Source of the DNA: CAZVWJ01 sp964631325
Lineage (GTDB): Bacteria; T1Sed10-126
Direction: 5' to 3'
DNA length: 19,312 nucleotides
NCBI GenBank assembly: GCA_964631325.1
Contig: CAZVWJ010000049.1
Location: 1 to 19,312 of the forward strand
A model generated the notes under the pieces. That model did not search any database and had not been told where the DNA came from. It saw only the letters and a list, made by a program, of their open reading frames with translations. Below are positions 6,135 to 15,410 of this stretch, one piece after another; position 1 is the stretch's first letter; each line of letters starts with the position of its first letter. The translations under genes were made by a program, and so were the position numbers.

Positions 6135-9071
6135 TCACGCCAGCTGGCGTTTGGCCAGGTTGTAGAAGGCGCCCTCTGCTTCCATCAGTTCCGAGTAATC
6201 ACCGGTTTCCGTGATTTTGCCCTCCTCAACTACGTATATTTTGTCGGCCTCCCGGATGGTGCTCAGACGATGAGCAATTACAATCCGGGTCGCATCCAGG
6301 CCGTTCAAACTTTCAGTGACCGTTTTCTGGGTCTTGTTGTCCAGGGCGCTGGTCGCCTCGTCGAAGAAAACCACCCGGGGCTTGTGGACCAGGGCCCGGG
6401 CAATCAGCAAACGCTGGCGTTGACCGCCGGAGAGTGTGCCTCCGCCCTCGGAGACGTGGGTATCCATGCCCATCGGCATCTCCTCTATCTCCTCGGCCAG
6501 TCCGCACATCCGGGCCGCCTCCCAGGCGTCGTCCCGGGTAAAGGGACGGGCCCCAACAATATTTTTAAAGATACTGCCGGTCTGGACTTCGGCGTCCTGC
6601 ATCACCACCCCGATCTGGCGACGGACCGCCCTCAGATTGAGCTTGGCCAGGTCCATACCGTCAATATAAATCGAACCGGATTCCGGCCGTTCAAAACCCA
6701 AAATCAGGCGCATCAAAGTGGATTTTCCCGAACCCGAGGGACCGACCAAAGAAACCATTTGCCCCGGTTCAACCGCCAGGGAGACATCCTCGAGAACCAG
6801 GGGCTCGGATTCCTCGTAGCGAAAATCAACCCCCTGCATTTCTATGGATCCTTCCAGCTCGCCGGGCTGACGGCTTTCCCGATCCACTTCCGGAGTAGTC
6901 TCCATAATTGGCCGGGCCCGCTCGTAGAGCGGGACTATCTTAACCAATCCAACCACGGTGCTGGCCATGCTTAAACCGGCTGAGAAGAACTGGCCAAAGG
7001 CGGACATAAAGGCCAGGAAACTACCGGTGGTTAACCCGGGAGAATCAGGGGTGATGAGATAAAAGGCAACCACGCCAAAAATTAATACTTTCCCGAATTG
7101 CTGAAAAACCGCGTCAAAAACCCCCTGTAAGTTGCCGATGCGTCCGGCCCGGAAGGAATACTTCCGTTTTTCCGTAAAGATATCGGCCCAGCGGGAAAAA
7201 GCCCGTTCTTCGGCCCCGGCAACCCTTATTTTAGAAATCCCGCGGATCAACTCCAGGACCCGGCTGGAGAGTTCCCCGCCCAGCTCCAGCATTTCCCGGT
7301 TATATTTAATTTTGAAATAACTGAAGATCCCCATGAGAATAATGGCAACCAGGGTCAATCCCGAAGCCAGCAGGGCTAAAATTGGACTGTAATAAAAAAG
7401 CAGGAAAAAACTAAAAATAGAAAAAACACCGGAGAGTATGGTGGTCAGGGTGGCCCCGGAAAGCGCCTGACGGATGGCCATAATCCCACCGGCCCGCTGG
7501 GCCAGATCACCAACCTTGTACTCGGAGAAAAAGGGCATCGGAAGATTTAACAGCCGGTCCCAGACAGCGGGCTGCAGCCGACCCTGCATCTTTCCTTCGG
7601 CGGAAAGCAGAGCGAAATTACGGGTAAGATCAAAAAGGGTGCTGGCCACGGCGGCCACAAACAGGCCCCCAATAAAAACAACCAGGCGACCGCGCTGGGC
7701 CCCGGGAATAATTTCGTCAAACATAAATCCGGTAATAATTGGCGTAAGCATCCCCAGCAAGCCACCGGCGGCCCCCATCAGCAGAAGCAGAAAAAACTGT
7801 TTTTTTAATCCGGCCGCGGAAAATTTTAATAAATCCCAGCCGGTCAACTCTTTGTCCGGCAGGGCCCGGTAAAGCATGGCGGCGGAGGTTTTAAGTTCAC
7901 CGGCCACTTCTTTGTCCACGGTCCGGTAGGATTTATCCTCGGGGTCGTAGAGTTCATAGGTTTCATCCCCCTGAGGAATCAGAGCCACCGGCTCCCCGGT
8001 TTCACTTTTATAAGCAACAAGCGGCCCACTGTCAGTTTCCCACCAGTCCCCTTCCAGCCGAACCCGCCGGGTTCGGAAGGCGGACTGGCGCGCCAAAACC
8101 GAGAGCGGTTCATCCCGGGATTGTTCGAACATTTCCTCGGTATCCCCGGGCAACCCGAGGTTCATATCCAAGGTTTCATTTAGGACCGCACAGGCTTCGA
8201 CCAGCGGGTGCAAGCCCGTTTCAATTCGCGCATGAGGGGCCTGCAGACCGGGCTGGAGAATTGAAGCCAGCTGGCGCAGAGCACTTTTACTTGCCTGGCG
8301 GTCCTGCTCGCGTTTTTCTTTCCGACGCTCTTTCTCCCGCGAGCGCCTATCTCCCATATTCTTAACCTGTCCCCGCAGAATCAGGGAGTGAAAAACATCA
8401 AATATTTTATTGCTGGAATGTTCCTCGAGAACAGCCTGGGTGGAAAAAGTTTCCACCTGCAGAGCTTCCTCACAACTCGCCCAGGAGGACGGAGTCAAGG
8501 GAAATAAATCGCCGGCCTCAAGTTCCGGCAGATCAGCTCGGCCAAGATATTGGGCCGAACCGGAGCTCCGGATCCAGACTACTTCTTCCAGGGGGTGCAG
8601 GGGCCGGTCGGGGTCAGACTCCAGAGTTGACGCCGGGACCAGGCTGATAAATTTCCGGGGGGGCTGTTTCAACGTTATCGCTTCCGTGCAGGCAGTCAGC
8701 CAGGAATCAAATATTTTCGCCAGCCGGGCGCTGTAATTGCCCGCTTCTATTATTTTTTTCAGCTCAATTGCCGAAAGAAAAACGGCTTCAGTGCCGGTCT
8801 TACCGACAGCCCGCAGTTTGAGTCCGGCGGGAACCCGGGCGGGGGCAATTGCCAGCAGGCCTTCGCCCCGTTCCTGGCGACAGAAATGCTGGCGTTCATA
8901 AATATCTTCTTTTTCCCGTTCAAGAACAGTAAAAACGTCAACTTTCCCCTCGGTAACCACCCAGAGACCAGCTTGCTTCTGAACCAGATCAAGCGGCTTA
9001 TTGCCGCTGAGCTGACACTTTTCGCCCCGTTCTTCTAAAAGCTGTTCAAACGAAACAGTTTCTTCACTCAT
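6135..9071 (-). CDS. NHLM-type ABC exporter, permease/ATP-binding (ABC2)
   Basis: 978 residues, matching in length and layout the second exporter of NHLM (nitrile hydratase leader/Nif11) peptide systems. The first ~400 residues are a soluble region with cupin-like stretches (LWVVTEGKVDVF near 37-48; VVWIRSSGSAQYLG near 170) and no C39 Cys-His pair. A basic KEKRE-rich linker lies around residues 255-275. Transmembrane helices occupy roughly 420-730. The ATPase domain has Walker A GPSGSGKST (777-785), signature LSGGQ (880-884), Walker B VVFFDEA with Glu905, and His934 of the H-loop, all intact. The ATG overlaps the stop of the C39 exporter gene by four bases (ATGA), with GAGGAG inside the upstream gene, so the two are translationally coupled and probably act as a heterodimer or in sequence. 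Confidence 0.93.
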   Translation of the reverse strand: MSEETVSFEQLLEERGEKCQLSGNKPLDLVQKQAGLWVVTEGKVDVFTVLEREKEDIYERQHFCRQERGEGLLAIAPARVPAGLKLRAVGKTGTEAVFLSAIELKKIIEAGNYSARLAKIFDSWLTACTEAITLKQPPRKFISLVPASTLESDPDRPLHPLEEVVWIRSSGSAQYLGRADLPELEAGDLFPLTPSSWASCEEALQVETFSTQAVLEEHSSNKIFDVFHSLILRGQVKNMGDRRSREKERRKEKREQDRQASKSALRQLASILQPGLQAPHARIETGLHPLVEACAVLNETLDMNLGLPGDTEEMFEQSRDEPLSVLARQSAFRTRRVRLEGDWWETDSGPLVAYKSETGEPVALIPQGDETYELYDPEDKSYRTVDKEVAGELKTSAAMLYRALPDKELTGWDLLKFSAAGLKKQFFLLLLMGAAGGLLGMLTPIITGFMFDEIIPGAQRGRLVVFIGGLFVAAVASTLFDLTRNFALLSAEGKMQGRLQPAVWDRLLNLPMPFFSEYKVGDLAQRAGGIMAIRQALSGATLTTILSGVFSIFSFFLLFYYSPILALLASGLTLVAIILMGIFSYFKIKYNREMLELGGELSSRVLELIRGISKIRVAGAEERAFSRWADIFTEKRKYSFRAGRIGNLQGVFDAVFQQFGKVLIFGVVAFYLITPDSPGLTTGSFLAFMSAFGQFFSAGLSMASTVVGLVKIVPLYERARPIMETTPEVDRESRQPGELEGSIEMQGVDFRYEESEPLVLEDVSLAVEPGQMVSLVGPSGSGKSTLMRLILGFERPESGSIYIDGMDLAKLNLRAVRRQIGVVMQDAEVQTGSIFKNIVGARPFTRDDAWEAARMCGLAEEIEEMPMGMDTHVSEGGGTLSGGQRQRLLIARALVHKPRVVFFDEATSALDNKTQKTVTESLNGLDATRIVIAHRLSTIREADKIYVVEEGKITETGDYSELMEAEGAFYNLAKRQLA

Positions 9072-11296
9072 TGTTGCTCCTCCTCGGTCCCGGAAACTTC
9101 AAGGTCGCTCTGAAGGAGCTCGGCGTAATGTCCGCCTTCTTCATAAAGCTGTTCGTGGGTTCCCCGCTCCACTATATTACCTTTATCCAGAACAATTATT
9201 TCATCACAGTCGCGGATAGTGCTCAACCGGTGGGCGACAATGACGCAGGTACAACCGCGGCGCCGGATATTATCGTCAATTTCCGCCTCGGTAGTCGGGT
9301 CCAGGGCGCTGGTCGCCTCGTCGAGGACAAGGAGGTTTGGATTGCAGACCAAAGCCCGGGCAATCTCCAGGCGCTGGCGCTGGCCACCGGAAAAGTTTTT
9401 ACCATCCTCGTCAAGGGAACTGTCGTAGCCCTCCGGCCGGGCGGCAATAACATCGTGAATCCGCGCATCCTTCGTAGCCCGGATAATGCGGCGGTCGGGA
9501 ACCGTGTCATCCCACAGGGTCAGATTTTCACGGATAGTCCCCGCAAACAGATTAATTTCCTGGTCAACAAAGGATAAGGATTCGTTTAAGCTCTGCCGGG
9601 GGTGTTCTTCCCGGGGACGGCCGTCAAACAGGATTTCACCGGACCAGGGCTGAAGCAGACCCGTGATTAGCTTGGCCAGGGTTGATTTACCACACCCGGA
9701 GGCCCCGACCAGGGCCACCCGCATTCCCGGCTCAAGGTCAAGAGAAAAATCCTCAATTAGCGGCTCATCCAGGGGATTGTAACCAAATTTAAGATTATTT
9801 ACCTCCAGCCGGCCCGAGAGGTTCAGCTCCTCTTCACCTTCAGTCCGGGTATCATTTTCAAAGACCGGGTCCCGGTCGTAGCGCAACACGTCCTCCAGTC
9901 GCTCAAGGTCGCCCCGGGCTTCCTGGAGCTGGGCGCCGAAATTAACCAATTGTTTAACGGGGGCCAGAAAACTGCCGGACAAAGACTGGAAGGCCACCAG
10001 CATCCCCATCGTCAGCTCACCCTCCATAACCCGCAAGCCACCGATGCCAAGGATAAAAGCCATGGCCAGGGATTTTAGCAGGCCGGGAACCACGTTCAAT
10101 TTTTTGGTCATAATGGACAGATGCTGGGACTGGTTGACCACGCTTGCAAAACGCCCCGAACAGGTGGAAAAAAAATCATCCTCGCCCCCCGAAGACTTGA
10201 GAGTCTCAATCGACTTCAGCCCGCTCATGACCTCGCCCTGGAGCTTGCCCTGGTCCTTCTGCAGGCGCCTGTTGGCATCCTCCCGGAGCCGGGAGACGTA
10301 ACGCAGGGCAATAATGTCAATCGCCGAGGCAAGAATAACGATCAGGGTCAAAACCACGTCGTAGTAGAACATCAAGGCCCCGTAGAATACAACCATGACC
10401 AGGCTGATTATATTGGAAGTGAACTGACCGGTAACAATGCCTGAAATTTTATCATTTATTCCCACCCGGGAGGAAATATCGCCGGCATAACGCTGTTCGA
10501 AAAAATCAACCGGCAGCCGGAGAACGTGCCAGAGAAAACGGCCACTTTCGGAAAGGGCCACCTTGGTGTTCATTCGCAGCAGATAATGTTTTTGCAGCCA
10601 GGTTAAAGCCGCCTGAACCAGGCCCGTGAAAAACATAAAAGCCAGCAGTGGTTTGAGCCAGCTTTCCAGGTTTTCAACCAGATAATAGTCAACAAAAATT
10701 CGGGAAAAAATCGGAGTTATCAGGCCCGGGATTACCAATAATAACCCGGCGAGCACGGTCATTAACAGGCCCGTCTTGACGCCGGCCAATCGATCAACCA
10801 ATGCCCCGAAGACGCTGTGGCGCTCGCCTCCCTCTTCGAAATCTTCAGTTGGCTCAAAAGTAAGCACAACTCCGGTGAACGACTTCTTTAATTTTTCCCA
10901 GCTGACAGTTTTTGGTCCACTGGCCGGGTCATTCAGGTAAACCTCACCGTTTTTAATCCCTTCAAGAACAACAAAATGGTTGAAATTCCAGAAAAGAATA
11001 ACCGGGAAGTCCAGCTCCAGCAGATCTTCGGGCTGTTTTTTATAGCCGTGACATTCCAGGTCATATTTGCGGGCCGCCTTGAGCATATTGCTGGCCTTGG
11101 AACCGTCCCGGGAAACTCCACAGTCAATTCGCAGCCGTTCGAGGGGAACCGTCCGCCCGTAATAGCCAAGGACTGAACCTAAAGCGGCGGCTCCACATTC
11201 AACGGCTTCCATCTGGAGAACAGTGGGCGTCTTAACCCGTCTATTTACCTTTTCGTGGGGCTCTTTTTCTCCCCCGAACAGCCAGCCAAAGTCCAT
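9068..11296 (-). CDS. NHLM-type C39 peptidase ABC exporter (ABC1)
   Basis: 742 residues. It cleaves double-glycine leaders and exports the cargo through the inner membrane. The N-terminal C39 domain has Gln28, catalytic Cys34 (QMEAVECGAAAL), His107 (FNHFVVLEG) and Asp123 (YLNDPASG), all present. The membrane domain spans about residues 165-450. The ATPase has Walker A GASGCGKST (531-539), signature FSGGQ (635-639), Walker B LLVLDEA with Glu660, and H-loop His689. The ATG lies three bases after the adaptor stop (TAAAGGATG) and GGGAG precedes it. The VAGG motif in every nearby precursor is the expected substrate signal. The natural pairing with ABC2 and HlyD downstream of TolC makes a complete type I-like secretion route. 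Confidence 0.95.
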   Translation of the reverse strand: MDFGWLFGGEKEPHEKVNRRVKTPTVLQMEAVECGAAALGSVLGYYGRTVPLERLRIDCGVSRDGSKASNMLKAARKYDLECHGYKKQPEDLLELDFPVILFWNFNHFVVLEGIKNGEVYLNDPASGPKTVSWEKLKKSFTGVVLTFEPTEDFEEGGERHSVFGALVDRLAGVKTGLLMTVLAGLLLVIPGLITPIFSRIFVDYYLVENLESWLKPLLAFMFFTGLVQAALTWLQKHYLLRMNTKVALSESGRFLWHVLRLPVDFFEQRYAGDISSRVGINDKISGIVTGQFTSNIISLVMVVFYGALMFYYDVVLTLIVILASAIDIIALRYVSRLREDANRRLQKDQGKLQGEVMSGLKSIETLKSSGGEDDFFSTCSGRFASVVNQSQHLSIMTKKLNVVPGLLKSLAMAFILGIGGLRVMEGELTMGMLVAFQSLSGSFLAPVKQLVNFGAQLQEARGDLERLEDVLRYDRDPVFENDTRTEGEEELNLSGRLEVNNLKFGYNPLDEPLIEDFSLDLEPGMRVALVGASGCGKSTLAKLITGLLQPWSGEILFDGRPREEHPRQSLNESLSFVDQEINLFAGTIRENLTLWDDTVPDRRIIRATKDARIHDVIAARPEGYDSSLDEDGKNFSGGQRQRLEIARALVCNPNLLVLDEATSALDPTTEAEIDDNIRRRGCTCVIVAHRLSTIRDCDEIIVLDKGNIVERGTHEQLYEEGGHYAELLQSDLEVSGTEEEQQ

Positions 11297-11299
11297 CCT

Positions 11300-12556
11300 T
11301 TAAACTCCCAGGAACTCTCTGATTTTGGGAATCACCAGGTTAATCGGCGGCTGGCGATCCACGGTAATTTTGACCCGGGCCATTGTACCCGGAGTAACCC
11401 TGGTCGGGGGGCCGGCGGAAGACCAGCGGTAATCACCAACATTTTGCGCGTCAGGAACCAGGGAGACAAAAACCTGGATAGGAGCGGCCCGTTTGGAGAA
11501 CTGCTGGACAAGCCTTTCGTTGTCCACCACCTGGAGGATGGCCTGCCGGGAGACGGGGAACTCGGAGACGGACTTTACCTTGCCCAGCATAAACCCGAAT
11601 TTTTCCTGTTCGACTGTCTCCGGAGAAATTTTTACATCCATTCCCTGTTGGACTTTTTTTCCCTGGCCGGGCGAAACGTAAGCAACCAGCTCGAGGTCCT
11701 GGATGGTTCGCCCGATGAATTTCACGGTCAACAGTGACTGCCCCTGTTGAATCAAATCACCGGCGGAAAATTTCAATTCCAGCACCCGTCCGGCCTGCGG
11801 GGCGGTGATCCGGCGCGTTTCTTCGAATTGATTTAGCAAGGTGTCCAGTTTCTGACGGGTCTGGTTGATTTTGACGTCCTGGGCGTTAAGTTTCTGTTTC
11901 ATTTCATTTTTTAGCTGTACCTTTTTCACATTCAGGTTCGTGCTGTCCGATTTTGCCTGCCCGATCCGGTCCTCGAGCTGGTCAATTTGTTGCTTTTTAG
12001 CCAGCAGTTGCTGACGGTTAATCAGACCGTCTTCATACAATTCCCGCCGGGATTGAAGAATTTCTCGATTGTTTTTTAGCTGTTCTCTCAGGTTATTAAT
12101 CTGCCGGGTCAGTTGCTGGCGCTGTTCTTTAATATATTTCATCTGGTCGGCAAGTGATTTGGTCTGGAACTGTTTTATCATCGCCCGAGTTTTTTTCTGC
12201 AGCTCAAGCTGCTGGCGAATATTTTTTATTTTGTCCCGAAGCTCCGGCTGATTGAGATAAGCAACGACATCACCCTGTTCAACCCGGTCGCCGGACCGGA
12301 CGGTAATTTCAGCAATCTGTCCCGTGGCCGGGGTTGTAATATCCTGGACACCACCCGATTTAACGTAAACCCCGATAGCAGTAACATCAGTTGGTATAGA
12401 CCCGTAAATTCCCCAGAGAACGGTGGTAATTACGACCACCGCCAGCCCGGCCAGGGCAAACCAGCCCTTCGGGCCGGTAATCTGCATCAATTTATCCAGT
12501 TCATCCGGTGAGGCCAGCTCTTCAAGCGCCTCCTCCCGATACATTGAATCAGCCAT
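11300..12556 (-). CDS. HlyD-family membrane-fusion (adaptor) protein, NHLM type
   Basis: 418 residues. It links the inner-membrane exporter to the outer-membrane channel across the periplasm. A short cytoplasmic N-terminus is followed by one membrane helix (about residues 31-52, GWFALAGLAVVVITTVLWGI). A split lipoyl domain comes next (TPATGQIAEITVRSGDRVEQGD near 75-96; second half APQAGRVLELKFSAGDLIQQG near 258-280), enclosing a long Gln/Lys-rich coiled-coil hairpin (about 105-255). A beta-barrel region ends with MARVKITVDRQPP. GGAGGAG lies 8 bases before the ATG. It is first in the three-gene operon with ABC1 and ABC2. Length and order match the HlyD-like member of NHLM peptide loci. Confidence 0.92.
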   Translation of the reverse strand: MADSMYREEALEELASPDELDKLMQITGPKGWFALAGLAVVVITTVLWGIYGSIPTDVTAIGVYVKSGGVQDITTPATGQIAEITVRSGDRVEQGDVVAYLNQPELRDKIKNIRQQLELQKKTRAMIKQFQTKSLADQMKYIKEQRQQLTRQINNLREQLKNNREILQSRRELYEDGLINRQQLLAKKQQIDQLEDRIGQAKSDSTNLNVKKVQLKNEMKQKLNAQDVKINQTRQKLDTLLNQFEETRRITAPQAGRVLELKFSAGDLIQQGQSLLTVKFIGRTIQDLELVAYVSPGQGKKVQQGMDVKISPETVEQEKFGFMLGKVKSVSEFPVSRQAILQVVDNERLVQQFSKRAAPIQVFVSLVPDAQNVGDYRWSSAGPPTRVTPGTMARVKITVDRQPPINLVIPKIREFLGV

Positions 12557-12571
12557 GGTTTATTCTCCTCC

Positions 12572-12588
12572 CGAAGGCAAAGCCTTCG
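12572..12588 (-). promoter_or_regulatory. Hairpin adjoining the adaptor ribosome site
   Basis: CGAAGGC-AAA-GCCTTCG forms a 7-bp stem with a 3-base loop and directly abuts the GGAGGAG site of the adaptor gene on the minus strand. Same GGC-AAA-GCC design as 5856-5874. Could tune initiation or protect a processed 5' end. Confidence 0.45.
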
Positions 12589-12899
12589 TGGTTGCGAGTT
12601 GCGCGTTACGGGTTACGAGTTGGCACGGGGGCCAACAGTTTCAAGTTTTTTAGTTTAAAGTTACAAGTTGACCAAAAGCGGAACTTCTTAAGTTTATCGT
12701 TGAGTAAAATCAGTGTCGATTCGTACGATCCGTGGACCGGGCGTTTAAACTTGATTTTGAATTTGAAGCTACCTAATCACCTCATCACGGCATCACGCAA
12801 TCACGATTTACGGGGTTCCCTCGTCCCTTCGTCACTGGTTTTTACAACTCAATCTCTTAATCTCTAATTGCAAATCCAGTCCCCTCGTCCCGGTTTTAC
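12589..12899. repeat. Repeat DNA between TolC and adaptor genes
   Basis: Contains GTTGCGA/GTTACGG/GTTACGA tandem units (12590-12625), TTTCAAG-type units, and a full composite repeat (12707-12842). A related stretch continues to the stop of the TolC-like gene: the TGA of that gene (TAATTGAGTAAAACCGGG) matches sequence found in the composite family near 19215 and 2490. Confidence 0.65.
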
Positions 12900-14495
12900 T
12901 CAATTACTTTCCATCTCTCCAAATTCCATCGATAAAATTTGTTCTGCCGAAACAGTGTAAATTCCGTTTTCTTTTGTCAACAATCGACCCGTCTGAAACC
13001 TCAGTTCCACCAGGGCGTTCACAAGCTGGCGGCGGGCTTCGACTAAATTACCGGCGGCCCCTGTCAACTTCTCCTCGGTGTTAATCACGTCGAGAACCGT
13101 GGCCATTCCCATCTGATGTTTTCGACGTTCGGCCTCCAGAGTTTCGCGGTAATAGCCCATGGACTTCTTCGTTTGCCGGTAGGACTTCAGCCGGGCGCGC
13201 AGGTTATCAAACGCAATCCGAACTTTTGTCTTGATCTGACGTTGAAGTTGTTCCCGGCGGGTAAGCTGCTGTTCAAGCAGGGACTGGCTTTGTTCGTAAT
13301 TACCTTCGGCCCGGTTATTACCAACCGGCCAGCTATAAGTTAATTGGCCGGTTACGTTCAGCCCGGACTCTTCCTCCCCGTAAACGTCGTAATACAGGTC
13401 ACTGTTGTCCTCTTGCCGGCCACTCTTGTAAAAAAGGTCAACCTCCAGGTCAAGCGGGTTGGAGAGGTGGTTCTCGGCTTTAGCCAACCGATTGCGGGCG
13501 GCCTCTATTTTATTTTCCCGGGCCTGGTAATCAAAACGACGAGCCAGGGCTTTTTGAACCAGTTGCTGTAAATTTTGTTCGGATATTTTCGTGTCGTAAC
13601 TTATTTTTTTAAAAATATTTTCAGGCGCCGGTAGTTGACTGATTTTTTCCTCGTCCAGACCGATTGCCAGCCCGAGAGCACTGCGGGCCTCATTTACCTG
13701 CTGGCGGGCTGAAATAAGTTGGGAACGTTTATTTGCCCGGCTGGCCTGCAGGGGAGCAAGGTCGGACTCCGGGATTTCATCTTTTTCAACCAATTTTTTC
13801 GTGGCTTCGTAAAGTTCCCTGATCCGGTCCAGTGAACCACGGCGAATTTCAACCTGGCGCAGGCTCGCCAGGTAGTTTGAATAAGCCGTCGTAACTTCCT
13901 TCAGGCTGTTAGCAGTGCGATGGATTAAGTTTTTTTCAGCACTTGCAAACTCCGCCCGGGCCCTCCGTTGCTCGGCCCCGACTGCTTCCACGCCAAAATT
14001 CCTGGTCAGGGGTTGTTTAACTTTGAACCCGGCTTTTCCGCTATAACCTACTATCTCAGTATTGGTCAACGGGTCGACCTGTTCGGCTTTTTGAGCACTG
14101 GCATAGGGGGAAAGCACGGTCCCGGTGAGAAATTTTTGTCCCAGCCCGAGCTGATAACCGGTCACTTTTACGGGGTCTTCGGAATTATACTGTTCAAATT
14201 CACGGCTTCCGGAAAGGGTCGAATTAAAATTTAAATCGAATTGACCGTGGGCACTGCGATAAGCGCCCCGGCGCTGACTGACCACCTGGCGCTGGAGCTG
14301 AATCTGAGTGTTTTTTTCGAGGGTACGACTCAGCACTGACTCCAGGGAAATTTTTTGCTTGGAATCCAGGGAGCTGTTTTTTAAATCTCCTGCAGTTTTG
14401 ACCCGGGGTTGAGAGTGGAGCACTCCCGCCCCCAGGGTCACAAGTAAAAAAAAGTAACTGAAGAATATTATGACCTTATTCCTTAAAATAACCAA
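12900..14495 (-). CDS. TolC-like outer-membrane efflux channel
   Basis: 531 residues, the usual size of the TolC/OEP family. The start is a TTG at 14495: there is no earlier in-frame start before a stop at 14517-14519 and no nearby ATG, and AAAGGG lies five bases upstream. A signal peptide (VIIFFSYFFLLVTLGAGVLHS) precedes a periplasmic export-ready protein. The two OEP repeats are visible as long Gln/Arg/Glu-rich helical stretches (about 40-80 with 170-270, and 300-350 with 400-510) alternating with beta-type segments (GYQLGLGQKFLTG, LNVTGQLTYSWPVG). It supplies the outer-membrane exit for the HlyD/ABC exporter. It is separated from the adaptor gene by 343 bases of repeats, and a promoter-like site lies just upstream. 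Confidence 0.92.
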   Translation of the reverse strand: MVILRNKVIIFFSYFFLLVTLGAGVLHSQPRVKTAGDLKNSSLDSKQKISLESVLSRTLEKNTQIQLQRQVVSQRRGAYRSAHGQFDLNFNSTLSGSREFEQYNSEDPVKVTGYQLGLGQKFLTGTVLSPYASAQKAEQVDPLTNTEIVGYSGKAGFKVKQPLTRNFGVEAVGAEQRRARAEFASAEKNLIHRTANSLKEVTTAYSNYLASLRQVEIRRGSLDRIRELYEATKKLVEKDEIPESDLAPLQASRANKRSQLISARQQVNEARSALGLAIGLDEEKISQLPAPENIFKKISYDTKISEQNLQQLVQKALARRFDYQARENKIEAARNRLAKAENHLSNPLDLEVDLFYKSGRQEDNSDLYYDVYGEEESGLNVTGQLTYSWPVGNNRAEGNYEQSQSLLEQQLTRREQLQRQIKTKVRIAFDNLRARLKSYRQTKKSMGYYRETLEAERRKHQMGMATVLDVINTEEKLTGAAGNLVEARRQLVNALVELRFQTGRLLTKENGIYTVSAEQILSMEFGEMESN

Positions 14496-14572
14496 AGTGA
14501 CCCTTTCTGTTTCCTGTTATTACCGTTTTCAAGGTACCAATCCATCCCCCCGACAAAACTTAATTTAGAAAA

Positions 14573-14581
14573 AGTATAGCA
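14573..14581 (-). promoter_or_regulatory. Putative extended -10 promoter for the TolC-like gene
   Basis: Minus strand TGCTATACT is an extended -10 motif about 75 bases before the TTG start. The -35 region (ACTTTT, about 18 bases further up) is weak. The stretch 14496-14640 is free of the repeats that fill other gaps, consistent with a kept regulatory region. Confidence 0.45.
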
Positions 14582-14639
14582 ACCGAGGACGGTAATAAAA
14601 GTATTTTTATCCCCTTACCTCCATAAAACAGCCCTTGCC

Positions 14640-14977
14640 GACCATAAAAATCAGTCCACGCACCAACCAAACAAGAACGTCATTGCCGGATTCAGAACCA
14701 GCCTAAAAGCCAGCCCAAACAAAATCGTCATTGCCGGACTCCGATCCGGCAATCCATTTTGACCTTACAGTTTTGATTTTAACGGTTTTACTTTCCCCAC
14801 TTTCACACTAAATCAGCATCGATTCGTGCGATCCGTGAACCAGACTATTGAACCTGGTTTTGAATTTGATGCTGTCTCATTACCTCATCACGGACTCACG
14901 TAATCACGGTTTACGAGATTCCTTACGTCCCCTGTCACTATTTACCCGAAAATGACAAACGTAGCCTGACCCTATTT
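14640..14977. repeat. Repeat DNA downstream of short-core precursors
   Basis: Two GTCATTGCCGG-type copies, the second complete (14727-14755, GTCATTGCCGGACTCCGATC then CGGCAATCC), and a full composite repeat (14800-14935). No gene is seen. The composite repeat begins about 40 bases after the stop of the precursor at 14978-15283. Confidence 0.7.
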
Positions 14978-15283
14978 TCAAAACACAGTGCATAAACCGG
15001 GAAATTTGGTATTAACTACTATGATGTGACAATCATCTCCAGTCGATCGGCGACCACCGGCGACATCTTCGAGTTCCTCCTCGTCCATTTCCTCGGCCTT
15101 TTCGGCCAGCTCCTCAAAAAGGGCCTCGATGTCCTCACGGCTAACGTCAATTCCCCGGTTGTCGGCAATCTCAAGGGCTTTATCGATCACCGTTTCCTCG
15201 GACTCTAGCCCTTCAAATTCCTCCTGCAGGTCCTTGTTCTCACCAATTTCCTCGTAAAGTTCACGTGCCTCGTCTAATGACAT
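14978..15283 (-). CDS. Nif11-leader peptide precursor, two-Cys core
   Basis: 101 residues. The leader is residues 1-77 (begins MSLDEARELYEEIGENKD, ends EEELEDVAGG), 63/77 identical to that of 25-321. The 24-residue core begins RRSTGDDC and has two cysteines, 13 residues apart (CHIIVVNTK...GLC), so one disulfide or one thioether would be possible; no enzyme for the latter is in view. The start at 15283 follows AAAGGAGG in a perfect 8-bp hairpin. The frame is open to 15316, but that extension is only the translated hairpin. It lies 127 bases after the next precursor gene and about 480 bases before the TolC-like gene. Confidence 0.87.
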   Translation of the reverse strand: MSLDEARELYEEIGENKDLQEEFEGLESEETVIDKALEIADNRGIDVSREDIEALFEELAEKAEEMDEEELEDVAGGRRSTGDDCHIIVVNTKFPGLCTVF

Positions 15284-15285
15284 GG

Positions 15286-15308
15286 AAATTTCCTCCTTTG
15301 GGAAATTT
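15286..15308 (-). promoter_or_regulatory. Perfect Shine-Dalgarno hairpin of precursor 14978-15283
   Basis: AAATTTCC and GGAAATTT pair perfectly around the seven-base loop CAAAGGA on the minus strand, two bases before the ATG. The loop differs from the other copies (CGAGGA) while the stem and the AGGAGG are kept. Confidence 0.6.
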
Positions 15309-15410
15309 AATTTCAAGTTTAAAGTTTTCAGTTAAATCCAACTTCAAAATCTCAATTGACAGGATGAACAAGATTTACTGGATTGATTCAAAAATCAAGT
15401 CCCTCTGTTC

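Noticed and set aside
6000..6974. 324-codon open frame on the plus strand
   Set aside because: It lies opposite the well-supported ABC exporter at 6135-9071 and partly in repeat DNA; its protein shows no domain and no ribosome site was seen.
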